This document shows, in pieces, positions 37,715-46,484 of a stretch of DNA of 64,000 nucleotides (positions are counted from its first letter, which is position 1; each line of letters starts with the position of its first letter). Both the position numbers and the translations under genes were made by a program. Location of the stretch: NCBI GenBank assembly GCA_963643465.1, contig CAVIJT010000016.1:1-64000 (forward strand). The letters run 5' to 3'. The stretch comes from CAG-411 sp963643465 (lineage in GTDB: Bacteria; Bacillota; Clostridia; Lachnospirales; Lachnospiraceae). The notes under the pieces were generated by a model that was given only the letters and a program-made list of their open reading frames with translations, did no database searches and had not been told where the DNA came from.

Positions 37715-37801
37715 TTTTATTATCCCTTTCCAGATTGACATTTTATAAAGTTTTGGGTATCATTTATACTTGTTATAGCCGTTTTCGGCCTGTTCCTTCC
37801 T

Positions 37802-37903
37802 TTATACTGCATAAGAAAGAACAGATAACACCATTGTTAAGATAAGAATACCTGCGATAACGGCAACTACTGTCTGCTGAAATTTTTTGTTGTGAAAATT
37901 CAT
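37802..37903 (-). CDS. 33-residue single-segment membrane peptide
   Basis: The protein begins MNFHNKKFQQTVVAVIAGI and ends LSVLSYAV: a short basic head and one membrane helix of about 22 residues. AGGAGG lies 7 bases before ATG 37903, which is an excellent ribosome site for so small a frame. It sits about 90 bases upstream of the VanW gene on the same strand and may be co-transcribed with it. It resembles the short DUF4044-like peptides of Firmicutes in size and layout, but I cannot confirm that. Function unknown. Confidence 0.6.
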   Translation of the reverse strand: MNFHNKKFQQTVVAVIAGILILTMVLSVLSYAV

Positions 37904-37985
37904 ATTACTACCTCCTAATTTTGTGTGGCGCATGTATTCTTAACCCCAAACAATTATTTTTCAATAATCGAAAGGTGGAATTTAC

Positions 37986-38588
37986 ATGCCTGTTATGTTA
38001 ATGTGTATTATCCTGTTTATCATTCTATTCAAATATCGCTTAAACTCTATTATAAGACAGGAAAAACTGGAAGAAGAGGAATATCTGCAAACAGAGTTAG
38101 CAGCTTCTCTCTCTGACAAAAAAAGTCTGAACGACCTGTCTTTTCTTTCTATTCCATTAGACCGTTTTCCTTTTCATTCTTCAAATGACACAAAGTTGTT
38201 TCAAATAGAAGAAGAAATACAAAAACTATCTACAGAAAAAATTTGTAATCTAAGCGGAATCAGCAACACGGATTTAAAATTGAAATACGGTGCCAAAAAT
38301 CTGGATAAACTCTCTGAATATGACCAGAATTATTTGGACCTCCTCCGAACTCTTGCAGAATGGAGTACCAGACTATTTGAACTGGGTTATGATGACGATG
38401 CCATTGCTGTGGCTGAATATGCCATAGAATGTAATTCCGATGTGAGTAAAACCTACACCACTCTTGCAAAAATTTACAAAAAACGTGGGCAATTGGATAA
38501 ATTATATGACTTAATTCCTTTGGTAGAAAACCTATCCACTCCCATTGACTTAAAGAAAGCAATCTATGATGTACTCAATGAATACTAA
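37986..38588 (+). CDS. membrane-anchored protein with TPR-like C-terminal region, unknown function
   Basis: 200 residues. One N-terminal membrane segment (VMLMCIILFIILF) precedes a cytosolic part of charged helices. The C-terminal half has TPR-like helix pairs (LFELGYDDDAIAVAEYAIE and TYTTLAKIYKKRGQLDKL). The start ATG 37986 has AGGTGG 7 bases upstream. It is divergent from the 33-residue peptide and VanW genes. No catalytic motif is seen. Likely a scaffold protein conserved in related bacteria; family not recognised. Confidence 0.65.
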   Translation: MPVMLMCIILFIILFKYRLNSIIRQEKLEEEEYLQTELAASLSDKKSLNDLSFLSIPLDRFPFHSSNDTKLFQIEEEIQKLSTEKICNLSGISNTDLKLKYGAKNLDKLSEYDQNYLDLLRTLAEWSTRLFELGYDDDAIAVAEYAIECNSDVSKTYTTLAKIYKKRGQLDKLYDLIPLVENLSTPIDLKKAIYDVLNEY

Positions 38589-38606
38589 ACAGATATGCTC
38601 CTAACC

Positions 38607-39341
38607 TTATCTTCTGATTCTTCCATATTGAAGAATCAGACCATCAATCATCTTCGATGCCTGACTTTTCGTTAAATCGTTGATGGTTGTACCTTTTTCA
38701 TCAAAAAATGTCTCAACTTGTATTTTATGATATTTTAGTAAATCTATCAAGTAATTTTTTTGTCGTTCTGTGGCAGGTTCTACTTTTTTTACTTTATACT
38801 GCATTTCTCTTGGCAAAAAAGCCTCTGGCTCACTTTTTTGAAATTGTTTCCATATAGCAAAATAAACCTCTGCCGTAGTCTTTGCATCCTCATATGCCCG
38901 ATGGGCTCTCTCATTTAAAATCCCATAATGCGTGCTGACCGTAGCAAGATTTTTACTTGGCAATTCTGACAAAAACTTTCTGGCAAGCAACAAGGTGTCT
39001 AATCCTTTTTTTTCAAAAGGAAGTCCCTGTTGCTTTGCTGCTGTCTTTAAAAAAGAATAGTCAAATTTCAAATTGTGTCCCAATAGCACTTGCTCTTCTC
39101 CCACAAAATCCAAAAATTTTTTCATCACCACAGAAATCGGTGCCGCATGTTCCACGGTCTTATCATTGATACCTGTAATCTCATAAATACGATAAGAAAT
39201 GGAAACCGGTGGTTTTACTAACTCTGAAAAAGTTTCCACACACACTCCATCCACATATTTAAGGGCACCAATCTCAATAATATGATTCTTCTCCGGGCTT
39301 AACCCAGTTGTTTCAATATCTACTGCAATAAACGACTGCAT
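38607..39341 (-). CDS. DnaQ-like 3'-5' exonuclease (DEDDh)
   Basis: Exonuclease domain 1-170 with all DEDDh residues: FIAVDIETTGLSPEKN (Asp and Glu), LLGHNLKFDYSFL (Asp), and ERAHRAYEDAKTTAEV (His and Asp). The last 60 residues form a small extra domain (TERQKNYLIDLLKYH and LTKSQASKMIDGLIL), which looks like a short helical DNA-binding module found in Firmicute relatives. It could be a proofreading subunit-like or repair exonuclease. ATG 39341 has GGAGG 5 bases upstream. It lies 17 bases after the radical SAM gene, so they are probably co-transcribed. Confidence 0.88.
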   Translation of the reverse strand: MQSFIAVDIETTGLSPEKNHIIEIGALKYVDGVCVETFSELVKPPVSISYRIYEITGINDKTVEHAAPISVVMKKFLDFVGEEQVLLGHNLKFDYSFLKTAAKQQGLPFEKKGLDTLLLARKFLSELPSKNLATVSTHYGILNERAHRAYEDAKTTAEVYFAIWKQFQKSEPEAFLPREMQYKVKKVEPATERQKNYLIDLLKYHKIQVETFFDEKGTTINDLTKSQASKMIDGLILQYGRIRR

Positions 39342-39358
39342 AGTATCCTCCGTTCTTC

Positions 39359-41110
39359 TTACACAGAAATCACTGTGGTTGTAGCTTCCATTGTCAACGG
39401 ATGACGGGACTGGTAATCAAACAATACATGACTCTCCTGCCGAACTGCGCATCCACTTTTTTCCAATTCTTCTATATTATAAGTAAAATATTCCACATGG
39501 GTCATACGTGCCATCTGTCGCGCCTGATACTCCCCATAACCAAACAATACATTCTCTTCGCCCTCTTTGTTCTTCTGCTCTGCATTTTTAAAGAATTGGT
39601 AATACAACTCTTTAAACGGTTCTAAGTCTTGTCCAAAGGACGGTCTTGTTTTCATATTTTCTCTTAAATACAAATCATATACCAAAAGTTCTCTCAACGG
39701 TTCTGCACACTGGGGCAATGTTTCTTCTATAAACTCCAGCAAAATATTATATCGTGCAATTCTGGCATGAACCAAACCCACTATTTGCCGTTCTTCATAA
39801 TAATCTCCCAACTGCTGATAAAAGTCAAACGGCGATGTGACATGATTCATTAAATAACGCAAAGAATGCACGAATTGTCCACTATTATAGTACACTTCCA
39901 CCATGTTTTCCACACGTTTCAAACGAAGTACATCTTCAAATGGCAGCCATTTTGTCACCAGCACTTCATAAGGGGCATAATCCCGATATTTTATTCCATG
40001 CTGCTCATACTCTCTGTGCATCTGTGAACCCTTTAACACCTTTAAAAAGCCAAGCTGCAGCTGTTCTGGTTCCATGGCATACACTTGATTAAAAGATGTT
40101 CGGAAAGATTGATAATCTTCATAAGGAAGTCCCGCAATCAAATCTAAATGCTGATGTATATTACCAAATTGCTTTACTTTTGCCACCGCATCTGTCAGTT
40201 TTTCTAAGTTCATCTTGCGATGAATAGCTTGAATGGTATGGGAATTTGTAGACTGTACTCCAATTTCTAATTGTATCAATCCCACACGCATCTGACTCAT
40301 AAGCATAAACTCTTCCTCATTGAGCAAATCCGCAGATATTTCAAAATGAAAATTGGTAACACCATTGTCATGTTCTAACAGGTATCTCCAAATTTCTATG
40401 GCATGGGTAGGGTTGCAGTTAAAAGTACGGTCAATAAATTTTACCTGCGGCACCTTATAATCCAAAAACATCTGCAATTCCTGTTTCACAAGTTCCATCT
40501 TTCGAAGGCGAACGCCTTTTTCAATCGAAGAAAGACAATAACTACAGGAAAATGGACAACCTCTGCTTGTCTCATAATAAATGATTTTATGTTCCAACAT
40601 ATCTATATCGTCATAAGGAAAAGGAATCTCACTGATATCCATTGGCATTCTTGGTTTTGTAAGAACAATGTCTTGCTGCTTTCGATAAGCAATACCTGCA
40701 ATATCCTCCAAGTTTCCTGTTCCACCTATATAATATTCCATAAGTTCCAGAAAAGTCTGTTCACCCTCTCCAATCATGACTCCATCTATTTGAGGATTAC
40801 ATGCAAGAAAGGCATCCACATCATAAGAAACCTCTGGTCCACCAACCCAAATTGGTAATTCAGGACGCACCTTTTTAAGTTCCCTTGTCAACTCTTTTAC
40901 CATATCAATATTCCATATGTAACAGGATAATGCCAATACATCTGGCTTTTTTTGATATAAATCATTCAAAATATCATCTACATATTGGTTAATGGTATAT
41001 TCCGCAATAGAAATGGATTCTTTATATTTTTGTGCATATTTTTTTAGACTAAATACTGCCAAATTGGAATGTATATATTTTGCATTTATTGCTGTAAGTA
41101 GTACCTTCAT
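39359..41110 (-). CDS. B12-binding-domain radical SAM protein (DUF4080 type)
   Basis: N-terminal Rossmann-like cobalamin-binding domain (VLLTAINAKYIHSNLA, VLALSCYIWNI, IWVGGPEVSYD, GVMIGEGEQTF). The radical SAM core carries the 4Fe-4S motif CPFSCSYC inside YETSRGCPFSCSYCLSS. The SAM-binding and barrel motifs are LDLIAGLPYED and FEISADLLNEEE. The C-terminal about 200 residues match the DUF4080 domain seen in this subgroup. The base-off cobalamin DxHxxG motif is not present, as in many such proteins. Reaction unknown. Followed closely by the exonuclease gene. Possible link to B12 supply by the riboswitch operon at 62.4 kb. Confidence 0.85.
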   Translation of the reverse strand: MKVLLTAINAKYIHSNLAVFSLKKYAQKYKESISIAEYTINQYVDDILNDLYQKKPDVLALSCYIWNIDMVKELTRELKKVRPELPIWVGGPEVSYDVDAFLACNPQIDGVMIGEGEQTFLELMEYYIGGTGNLEDIAGIAYRKQQDIVLTKPRMPMDISEIPFPYDDIDMLEHKIIYYETSRGCPFSCSYCLSSIEKGVRLRKMELVKQELQMFLDYKVPQVKFIDRTFNCNPTHAIEIWRYLLEHDNGVTNFHFEISADLLNEEEFMLMSQMRVGLIQLEIGVQSTNSHTIQAIHRKMNLEKLTDAVAKVKQFGNIHQHLDLIAGLPYEDYQSFRTSFNQVYAMEPEQLQLGFLKVLKGSQMHREYEQHGIKYRDYAPYEVLVTKWLPFEDVLRLKRVENMVEVYYNSGQFVHSLRYLMNHVTSPFDFYQQLGDYYEERQIVGLVHARIARYNILLEFIEETLPQCAEPLRELLVYDLYLRENMKTRPSFGQDLEPFKELYYQFFKNAEQKNKEGEENVLFGYGEYQARQMARMTHVEYFTYNIEELEKSGCAVRQESHVLFDYQSRHPLTMEATTTVISV

Positions 41111-41184
41111 TACTTTTCCCTTCTTTCTCTCCCACCATTGTAGCTATTCTGTTTCGCAATTGCAAGTTCTTTTCGCAACGAAAA

Positions 41185-41225
41185 AGAAGGCATTACACAA
41201 GTAAAATTACTTGGCAATGCCTTCT
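41185..41225 (-). terminator. intrinsic terminator after the VTTTPA-repeat protein gene
   Basis: AGAAGGCATT plus CAAGTAA pairs with ACTTG plus AATGCCTTCT, with a TTCTTTTTC run on the minus strand. It lies 41 bases past the stop codon at 41267. Confidence 0.7.
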
Positions 41226-41266
41226 ATATATATGATTACTTTACACTATGTATTTGGCATAAAATC

Positions 41267-42253
41267 TTATGCAAATACCTTAGCGAACATATCGAATAAA
41301 TTTACGCTTTTTGCCTCAACAGCTGAGTCACTTGCAACTGCTGCATCTGTTGTTGCAGATGTTCCTGTTGTTACTGCAGAACCTGTTGCTGCTTCTGGCT
41401 TCTTTGTAGCTTCTGGAGTTGTTGTTACTGCAGGTGTTGTTGTTACAGCTGGCTTTGTTGTTACTGCAGGTGTTGTTGTTACAGCTGGCTTTGTTGTTAC
41501 TTCAGGTGTTCCTGTTACAGCTGGCTTTGTTGTTGCTGCAGGTGTTCCTGTTACAGCTGGCTTTGTTGTTGCTGCAGGTGTTGTTGTTGCAGCTGGCTTT
41601 GTTGTTACTGCAGGTGTTGTTGTCACTGCAGGTGTTGTTGTTACTGCAGGTGTTGTTGTTACTGCAGCTCCTGTTGTTACATCAGTCTTAGCACCAACTG
41701 TTACCTTTAATTTAAATGTCTTACCTGTAGTTGCAGTCTTAACTGTTACTACTGCAGATCCTGTTGCTACTGCTGTTAATGTGTTAGCAACTTTACCGTT
41801 CTTGTTAATCTTCTTAGAAGCAGTCTTAACTGTTACTACTGACTTCTTGTTAGACTTCCAAGTTGTCTTTTCAAACTTACCATTCTTTGCAGTAAACTTT
41901 ACATTCTTAGTCTGTCCTGCTGTCATTGCAATCTTCTTCTTTGCATAAGTAAGCTTTGTTGTTCCAACCTTAATTGTTGTCTTAACAGTCTTCTTACCAT
42001 ACTTAATTGTAACTTTTGTCTTACCTGCTTTTTTACCTTTGAATGTAATCTTCTTACCAGACTTTGTAGCCTTTACAATAGCCTTGTTCTTAACCTTTAC
42101 ACTCTTTACCTTTGCAGGTACCTTAATTGTCTTTGTCTTGTTCACTCCAACTGTGTAGCTGGACTTTACTGTTGCTGCATCAGCAGAGATTGCTGGAGTT
42201 GCTGCTGCAACTACTGCTACTGCTAATACTGTTGCCATGATTTTCTTCTTCAT
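41267..42253 (-). CDS. secreted Lys-rich Ig-like protein with VTTTPA tandem repeats
   Basis: Signal peptide (KKKIMATVLAVAVVAAATPA, cut near ADAA). Residues 30-185 are extremely Lys/Thr/Val-rich beta strands arranged like bacterial Ig (Big_2-type) modules: FKGKKAGKTKVTIKYGKK and TWKSNKKSVVTVKTASKK. Then come 15 six-residue units of the type VTTTPA/VTTKPA and a short mixed tail ending LFDMFAKVFA. No LPxTG or membrane anchor is visible; the basic domain may bind wall polymers. ATG 42253 is preferred, since GGAGG lies 8 bases upstream and only 2 from the ATG at 42259. A single-gene unit with a terminator. Function not known; probably a surface structural protein. Confidence 0.75.
   Translation of the reverse strand: MKKKIMATVLAVAVVAAATPAISADAATVKSSYTVGVNKTKTIKVPAKVKSVKVKNKAIVKATKSGKKITFKGKKAGKTKVTIKYGKKTVKTTIKVGTTKLTYAKKKIAMTAGQTKNVKFTAKNGKFEKTTWKSNKKSVVTVKTASKKINKNGKVANTLTAVATGSAVVTVKTATTGKTFKLKVTVGAKTDVTTGAAVTTTPAVTTTPAVTTTPAVTTKPAATTTPAATTKPAVTGTPAATTKPAVTGTPEVTTKPAVTTTPAVTTKPAVTTTPAVTTTPEATKKPEAATGSAVTTGTSATTDAAVASDSAVEAKSVNLFDMFAKVFA
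41393..41662 (-). repeat. 15-unit 18-base tandem repeat inside the secreted protein gene
   Basis: Fifteen uninterrupted 18-base units encode VTTTPA, VTTKPA, ATTTPA, ATTKPA, VTGTPA and close variants. Many neighbours alternate as a 36-base TTTPA/TTKPA pair. The DNA is similar enough for slippage or unequal crossing over, so copy number may differ between strains. Confidence 0.85.
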
Positions 42254-42371
42254 GAACATTTCCTCCTTCTTTGTTTTCCTTTACACACACATATATAATT
42301 CCACAAATCTCAAACCCTCGAAACAGGTAAGTCTATGCGAAATTACATGCACATTAAAATTTACCATTAGT

Positions 42372-42412
42372 GAAAAAAAAAATCAAGTATTTCTTTCGAA
42401 TTACTTGATTTT
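42372..42412 (-). terminator. intrinsic terminator with T11 tail
   Basis: AATCAAGTA (42381-42389) pairs with TTACTTGATT (42401-42410) and flanking A/T, followed on the minus strand by about 11 T. It is 160 bases past the stop of the small membrane protein gene at 42574. The rest of 42254-42573 shows no gene; it must hold the promoter of the repeat-protein gene, which I could not fix. Confidence 0.7.
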
Positions 42413-42573
42413 CCATTTCTTTTTTTCAGTTTTTCACAACTTTTTATAAGTTTACTAATATATTTTCAGAAATTCCACCAAACGATTTTCTCTGAAATTC
42501 CATTATTGGAATATATATCCATATACTTTTTTCGAATATTTGGCACTTTTCACTTCCAAAACAGTAACATCCA

Positions 42574-42849
42574 TTACGCATATACGTTATAATTCCAGCC
42601 GATCCACAATCCAACTGCCATAAAAATAGCTGGCACGGTAATAGAAAGTTCATCACCCATCACAAACTTTTTAAGTAGGATACAATACACGATACAAACC
42701 ACAATTCCACCAAAAAATCCAACTAATCCCAAAATTGGATTTGCCGTTCCATTCATCATTACATATGCAATGTGAATGAGCATCCCCATAAACGCCCCCA
42801 ATACAATATTGCTAAGTGATACCATTAAGTCTTTTACTATATACTGCAT
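42574..42849 (-). CDS. small membrane protein of unknown function
   Basis: About 91 residues with three hydrophobic segments (SNIVLGAFMGMLIHIAYVMM; GLVGFFGGIVVCIVYCILL; ITVPAIFMAVGLWIGW) joined by short loops. ATG 42849 is preferred (AGAGGG 6 bases upstream) over ATG 42855. I do not recognise the family. Monocistronic, next to the YkgJ-type gene on the same strand. Confidence 0.55.
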   Translation of the reverse strand: MQYIVKDLMVSLSNIVLGAFMGMLIHIAYVMMNGTANPILGLVGFFGGIVVCIVYCILLKKFVMGDELSITVPAIFMAVGLWIGWNYNVYA

Positions 42850-42934
42850 ACCCATCCCTCTCTCTACAAAAAATCTATCTGTTATTTCGACATTCTTTCA
42901 TACTTTTATTATGTTGCCAGACTATATTTTCCAA

Positions 42935-43600
42935 CTATTCCATACCAAAAGCCCGACGAAATTTCTGTTCTCTCTGGGCAAAGTCTTCATAAAAAGAATT
43001 TTCTTTATATGGATTCCCATAAAAAAACTGTAATACCGTAGTGGACATCTGATTTGCATGTTCCATTCCATTGTCTAAAAGCCACTGCTCCACATCTTTT
43101 TGCAAGAAATGCCATCTACGCACAAACTCTTCATATTTAGAAAATTCTGGTGTATCCACCCATTTGCTGACCTTGACCTTCGTTCGATTCTTCATGCTGC
43201 ATTCATGCACTTGCAAAAAATAAGAAAAATCCCCATTCTCATAATATCTGCCAAGTGGAAATAATCGGCATATTCCCGGTCGAAAAGCATGGATACTGCA
43301 TCTTCCCTGCTCATTTAAAAAGACGCATCCATTGTCTTTGCTTCTCATACTAAGACTTGGAAGTACAATGGTATCCACTACCGTCAGTTCAATCTTTCCT
43401 GTATTCACCAATTCTTCAAAATTCTCCAAAAGCCCCTGACTCATCCGGTGAATATCAAGCGGGTCTAATTGAACCGTATTTCCCATTCCTTTGCAACAAT
43501 CCGAACACCCTTTGCAATCCATGCAACCTGCCCGAACCATATCATTTTTCCCATATAAACGTCCGTCTGAAATCTCTTCTAATGTGCCTTCTCTTTTCAT
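42935..43600 (-). CDS. YkgJ-family cysteine cluster protein
   Basis: Putative zinc- or iron-binding protein. The Cys cluster is CMDCKGCSDCCKGMGNTV near residue 27, followed later by NGCVFLNEQGRCSIHAFRPGICRLFP, which is the typical CxxxxxxxC-IhxxRPxxCrxfP signature. The function of the family is not settled; metal chelation or redox chemistry is presumed. ATG 43600 overlaps the stop of lgt by 4 bases, so it is translationally coupled to lgt. Confidence 0.88.
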   Translation of the reverse strand: MKREGTLEEISDGRLYGKNDMVRAGCMDCKGCSDCCKGMGNTVQLDPLDIHRMSQGLLENFEELVNTGKIELTVVDTIVLPSLSMRSKDNGCVFLNEQGRCSIHAFRPGICRLFPLGRYYENGDFSYFLQVHECSMKNRTKVKVSKWVDTPEFSKYEEFVRRWHFLQKDVEQWLLDNGMEHANQMSTTVLQFFYGNPYKENSFYEDFAQREQKFRRAFGME

Positions 43601-44505
43601 GCAAGGTCATCCTCTTCCTCAACTATATCCTCTTCTTCTGTCTGCTGATCTTCTTCATAATTCTCTGGTTTATCCTCTAGCTCAGACTCTTCCTTTGCAT
43701 CTTCTGCATCAAACACTTCCTCATCTTCCATGTCTTCGTCAGATTCTTCTATTTGCGATTGTCCTCTCTTTGCAAATATGACATATAACAATACTCCACC
43801 AAAGAATAGAACAATAGCAATCACCTGAGAAACCGAAAATACACCAATGCTTCCTCTTTCCTCATCTCCACGTAAAAATTCAATAAAAAATCTTCCAGCA
43901 CTATAAAGCATTAAATAGAGGGCTCCCACTGTTCCTTTTGCTTCTTTCCGCTTTGCATAAAGTAATAACACAACAAATATAATCAAATCTCCCACACAGG
44001 AAATTAACTGAGTAGGAATAAGTGACACCCCAGTAGGCGCAAAATCAGATGTATGGTAAGTAAAACCAATTGGTAAATCTGTCTCACTACCATAACAACA
44101 TCCTGCAAAGAAGCATCCAATTCTTCCAATTCCCTGTGCCAATGCCACCTGTGGCATTACCAAATCAAAATATGGAAGAAATTCTTTCTTTGTAACCTTA
44201 AAATAAATAACATTTGCCAACACTCCACCAATAATTCCACCATACACTACATATCCATTGGAAAAATTCCACAAAATAGATGGATCCTCCACAATATCCG
44301 GAAGGACTGTAAGGTAAAACAACAATCTTGTTCCAATAAACCCTCCAATGAGAGACATGGTTAAAATAGTGTAAATCAAGTCCTCATTTAACTGATTCTT
44401 CTTGGCACGATATGCAGATATAATCACTGCCGCACACAATCCCAATGCAACCATAATTCCATAAACATGAATATGAACAATTCCTATGTCAATATTATTT
44501 GGCAT
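43597..44505 (-). CDS. lgt: prolipoprotein diacylglyceryl transferase
   Basis: Integral membrane enzyme that adds diacylglycerol to the lipobox Cys of prolipoproteins, such as those encoded at 19404 and 62634. Seven membrane segments. The Lgt signature GRIGCFFAGCCYGSETD is visible, with the essential Arg, plus the N-terminal GFIGTRLLFYL and the later SAGRFFIEFLRGDEERG. The C-terminal 50 residues are a very acidic tail (EESDEDMEDEEVFDAEDAKE), longer than usual for the family. ATG 44505 has AGGAGG 8 bases upstream. Coupled to the YkgJ-type gene. Confidence 0.95.
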   Translation of the reverse strand: MPNNIDIGIVHIHVYGIMVALGLCAAVIISAYRAKKNQLNEDLIYTILTMSLIGGFIGTRLLFYLTVLPDIVEDPSILWNFSNGYVVYGGIIGGVLANVIYFKVTKKEFLPYFDLVMPQVALAQGIGRIGCFFAGCCYGSETDLPIGFTYHTSDFAPTGVSLIPTQLISCVGDLIIFVVLLLYAKRKEAKGTVGALYLMLYSAGRFFIEFLRGDEERGSIGVFSVSQVIAIVLFFGGVLLYVIFAKRGQSQIEESDEDMEDEEVFDAEDAKEESELEDKPENYEEDQQTEEEDIVEEEDDLA

Positions 44506-44533
44506 CTCCTTCTCCTCCTGTTATTCTTCTATT

Positions 44534-44842
44534 CTACTGCATATATGGCTGAAGCTGCTCATAAATCTGCTGCAATTCTTCATCATACATACCACTTTTT
44601 ATAGCGGCACTCCCCACATGTACAACTGTAGCAGTAATAAGTACAGCTAATACGGAAGTAATAACCCCCACAATTGCCGCCCGTTTTCCTTCCATTTTAT
44701 CTATCAGTGCAAATGCGCCATACACTAACCCTATGATACCTAGAATTCCACCATAAAACAAAGACGTAAGCAACCCCAAAATACCAAAGGTCAGAGAAAT
44801 TTTTGCAAATTTTGAAATTTTATTGTCCATTTTATTCTCCAT
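44534..44842 (-). CDS. DUF4190-like small membrane protein
   Basis: 102 residues with two long hydrophobic segments (ISLTFGILGLLTSLFYGGI and AAIVGVITSVLAVLITATV) and a connecting GLVYGAFALIDK, the DUF4190 pattern. The C-terminal 30 residues are likely outside or a cytosolic helix. ATG 44842 has GGAGG 5 bases upstream. It lies 28 bases before lgt and may share a transcript. Function unknown. Confidence 0.75.
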   Translation of the reverse strand: MENKMDNKISKFAKISLTFGILGLLTSLFYGGILGIIGLVYGAFALIDKMEGKRAAIVGVITSVLAVLITATVVHVGSAAIKSGMYDEELQQIYEQLQPYMQ

Positions 44843-45061
44843 TTTCTCCTCCTTACACTTCTTCCTTTATAGCATAAATTCCCTCAAAAAGCAATGTCGC
44901 ATTTCTTTTTGTGATGCCAAAATCAAAATATCACAAATTGAATGCTTTCATTTTTTTGCCATTTGTGCTATGGACATGAATTTTAATTTCAATTATACTT
45001 TTATAAGGAATTCTTTTGGATTATTATATACCAAAAGGAGCAGGAAGAAAGGGGAACAGGA

Positions 45062-46348
45062 ATGAACAAGAAAGATATCAACGAATTAAAAAAACGATTC
45101 ACTAAAAACGGCTGTAGCTTTACCAAACTGTCTGGTTGCTATGTAGATGGTGAAAAAAACAAAATTGTAAATATCAGTGAAACTTTTCTAAATTTAGACG
45201 AAGAAGATATGTTCAAATATTTGGATATTGCAAAGAAAACTTTATCTGGAAATGTAAACAACAACTTATTAGAGCTTTCTTTTCCAAGAGAGGAAGAGGA
45301 AGCCGGTGGAAAACAACAGTTTCTTATGGGTCTTAGAGAAAGCAAATTAAAAAATCAAGATTTGATAGATGTATGTTTTGACCGTATTATTGAAACTTAC
45401 GAATATCCAGGCAATTATCTAATCTTATTATTCCATGATGTATACGATGTTATGACAAAAACAAGCGATAACCAAGAAGTTGATGAATCCGAGGAAGTGT
45501 ATGAATATCTGTTGTGTTCCATTTGCCCCGTTACTTTATCAAAAGCCGCACTTGGATACCGAGAAGAGGAACGTCGCATTGGTTCTCGCATCCGTGATTG
45601 GGTCGTAGGTGCTCCCGAAACAGGATTTGTTTTCCCTGCATTTAGTGAACGCAGCACAGATATCCACTCTGCCATTTTCTATACCAAAAACACAAAAGAA
45701 CCACACAGAGAAATGATGGAAGACTTTCTTGGATGTCCAGCTAAACGAACTGCTACCATCCAAAAAACAGTTTTTGAAAATCTGGTGCAAAATGCCATTG
45801 ACGAAAATCCTGAGGCAAGCGAAGCAACACTAATGGATATTCAAAGTGACCTTCATGAATTGGTAGAGCAACAAGAGGCGGAAGGAAAAGAAGAAGAGTT
45901 AATCTTACATACGAATTTGCTGCAAAATGTCATGATGGACAACGGCGTTCCTGAACCAGTCGTCCACAGCATTGAAAAAGCATACGAAGAGGAATTTTCC
46001 AATGAACCACCTGCCATAGAATCACTGGTAGATAAAAAAACTATGGAAGCCAACGCAAAACTTCGTCAACAACAAGCACTTGCAAAAGAAGTGGAGGCTT
46101 TAAAAACTACCATTCAAGAAAAAAATGCTGTAATTGAAGAAAAAGAAGCTATCATTGAGCAAAAAGATTTAGATTTACTTTCTGCCAAAACCATTTCAAC
46201 TGCTGACAGCGGTGATGTGGTTCTTCAAGTAGCACCTGAAAAATTAGACCAAATCTCTTCTCAAATTATTGAAGGAAGAACCTGCCTTGTCATTCCAGTG
46301 GAAGGAAACGAACACATTGTAGTAAATGGCGAGGATTTTGAAGAATAA
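45062..46348 (+). CDS. DUF4317 family protein
   Basis: Cytosolic protein of a family common in Clostridia, with no known function. N-terminus MNKKDINELKKRFTKNGCSF and SGCYVDGEKNKIV are typical of DUF4317. The C-terminal third has an acidic coiled-coil stretch (VEALKTTIQEKNAVIEEK; residues about 330-380). Length (428) is normal. ATG 45062 has AAAGGGG upstream with somewhat long spacing. Single gene with a strong terminator. Confidence 0.85.
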   Translation: MNKKDINELKKRFTKNGCSFTKLSGCYVDGEKNKIVNISETFLNLDEEDMFKYLDIAKKTLSGNVNNNLLELSFPREEEEAGGKQQFLMGLRESKLKNQDLIDVCFDRIIETYEYPGNYLILLFHDVYDVMTKTSDNQEVDESEEVYEYLLCSICPVTLSKAALGYREEERRIGSRIRDWVVGAPETGFVFPAFSERSTDIHSAIFYTKNTKEPHREMMEDFLGCPAKRTATIQKTVFENLVQNAIDENPEASEATLMDIQSDLHELVEQQEAEGKEEELILHTNLLQNVMMDNGVPEPVVHSIEKAYEEEFSNEPPAIESLVDKKTMEANAKLRQQQALAKEVEALKTTIQEKNAVIEEKEAIIEQKDLDLLSAKTISTADSGDVVLQVAPEKLDQISSQIIEGRTCLVIPVEGNEHIVVNGEDFEE

Positions 46349-46356
46349 ATTAATAC

Positions 46357-46403
46357 AAAAAGAACTTTTTGCATGGCTATCTACCTGCAAAAAGTTCTTT
46401 TTT
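46357..46403 (+). terminator. intrinsic terminator after the DUF4317 gene
   Basis: AAAGAACTTTTTGCA pairs with TGCAAAAAGTTCTTT across a 12-base loop, followed by T6. It starts 9 bases after the stop codon. Confidence 0.85.
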
Positions 46404-46484
46404 ATGTAATCTATGTGACTTTTCTTTTCATACAATCCCTTACCAAGAAATCACCTTTACGTCTAGTAGAACAAACTCAGATGT

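Noticed and set aside
38612..38640. Hairpin TCTGATTCTTC/GAAGAATCAGA as a terminator of the gene ending at 38588
   Set aside because: It lies inside the coding end of the exonuclease gene and has no T-run; the pairing probably follows from the codons used.
41393..41662. Regular repeats as a CRISPR array
   Set aside because: Units are contiguous and coding (18 bases, no spacers), and there is no cas gene in the window.
41211..41948. A long plus-strand open frame with Val/Ala repeats across the VTTTPA gene
   Set aside because: It is the mirror of the repeat-rich minus-strand gene. That gene has a signal peptide, ribosome site and terminator, while the plus frame is only repeat-driven.
42444..42656. 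A 70-residue minus-strand frame overlapping the small membrane protein gene
   Set aside because: It has no ribosome site or recognisable composition, and overlaps a better-supported gene in another frame.
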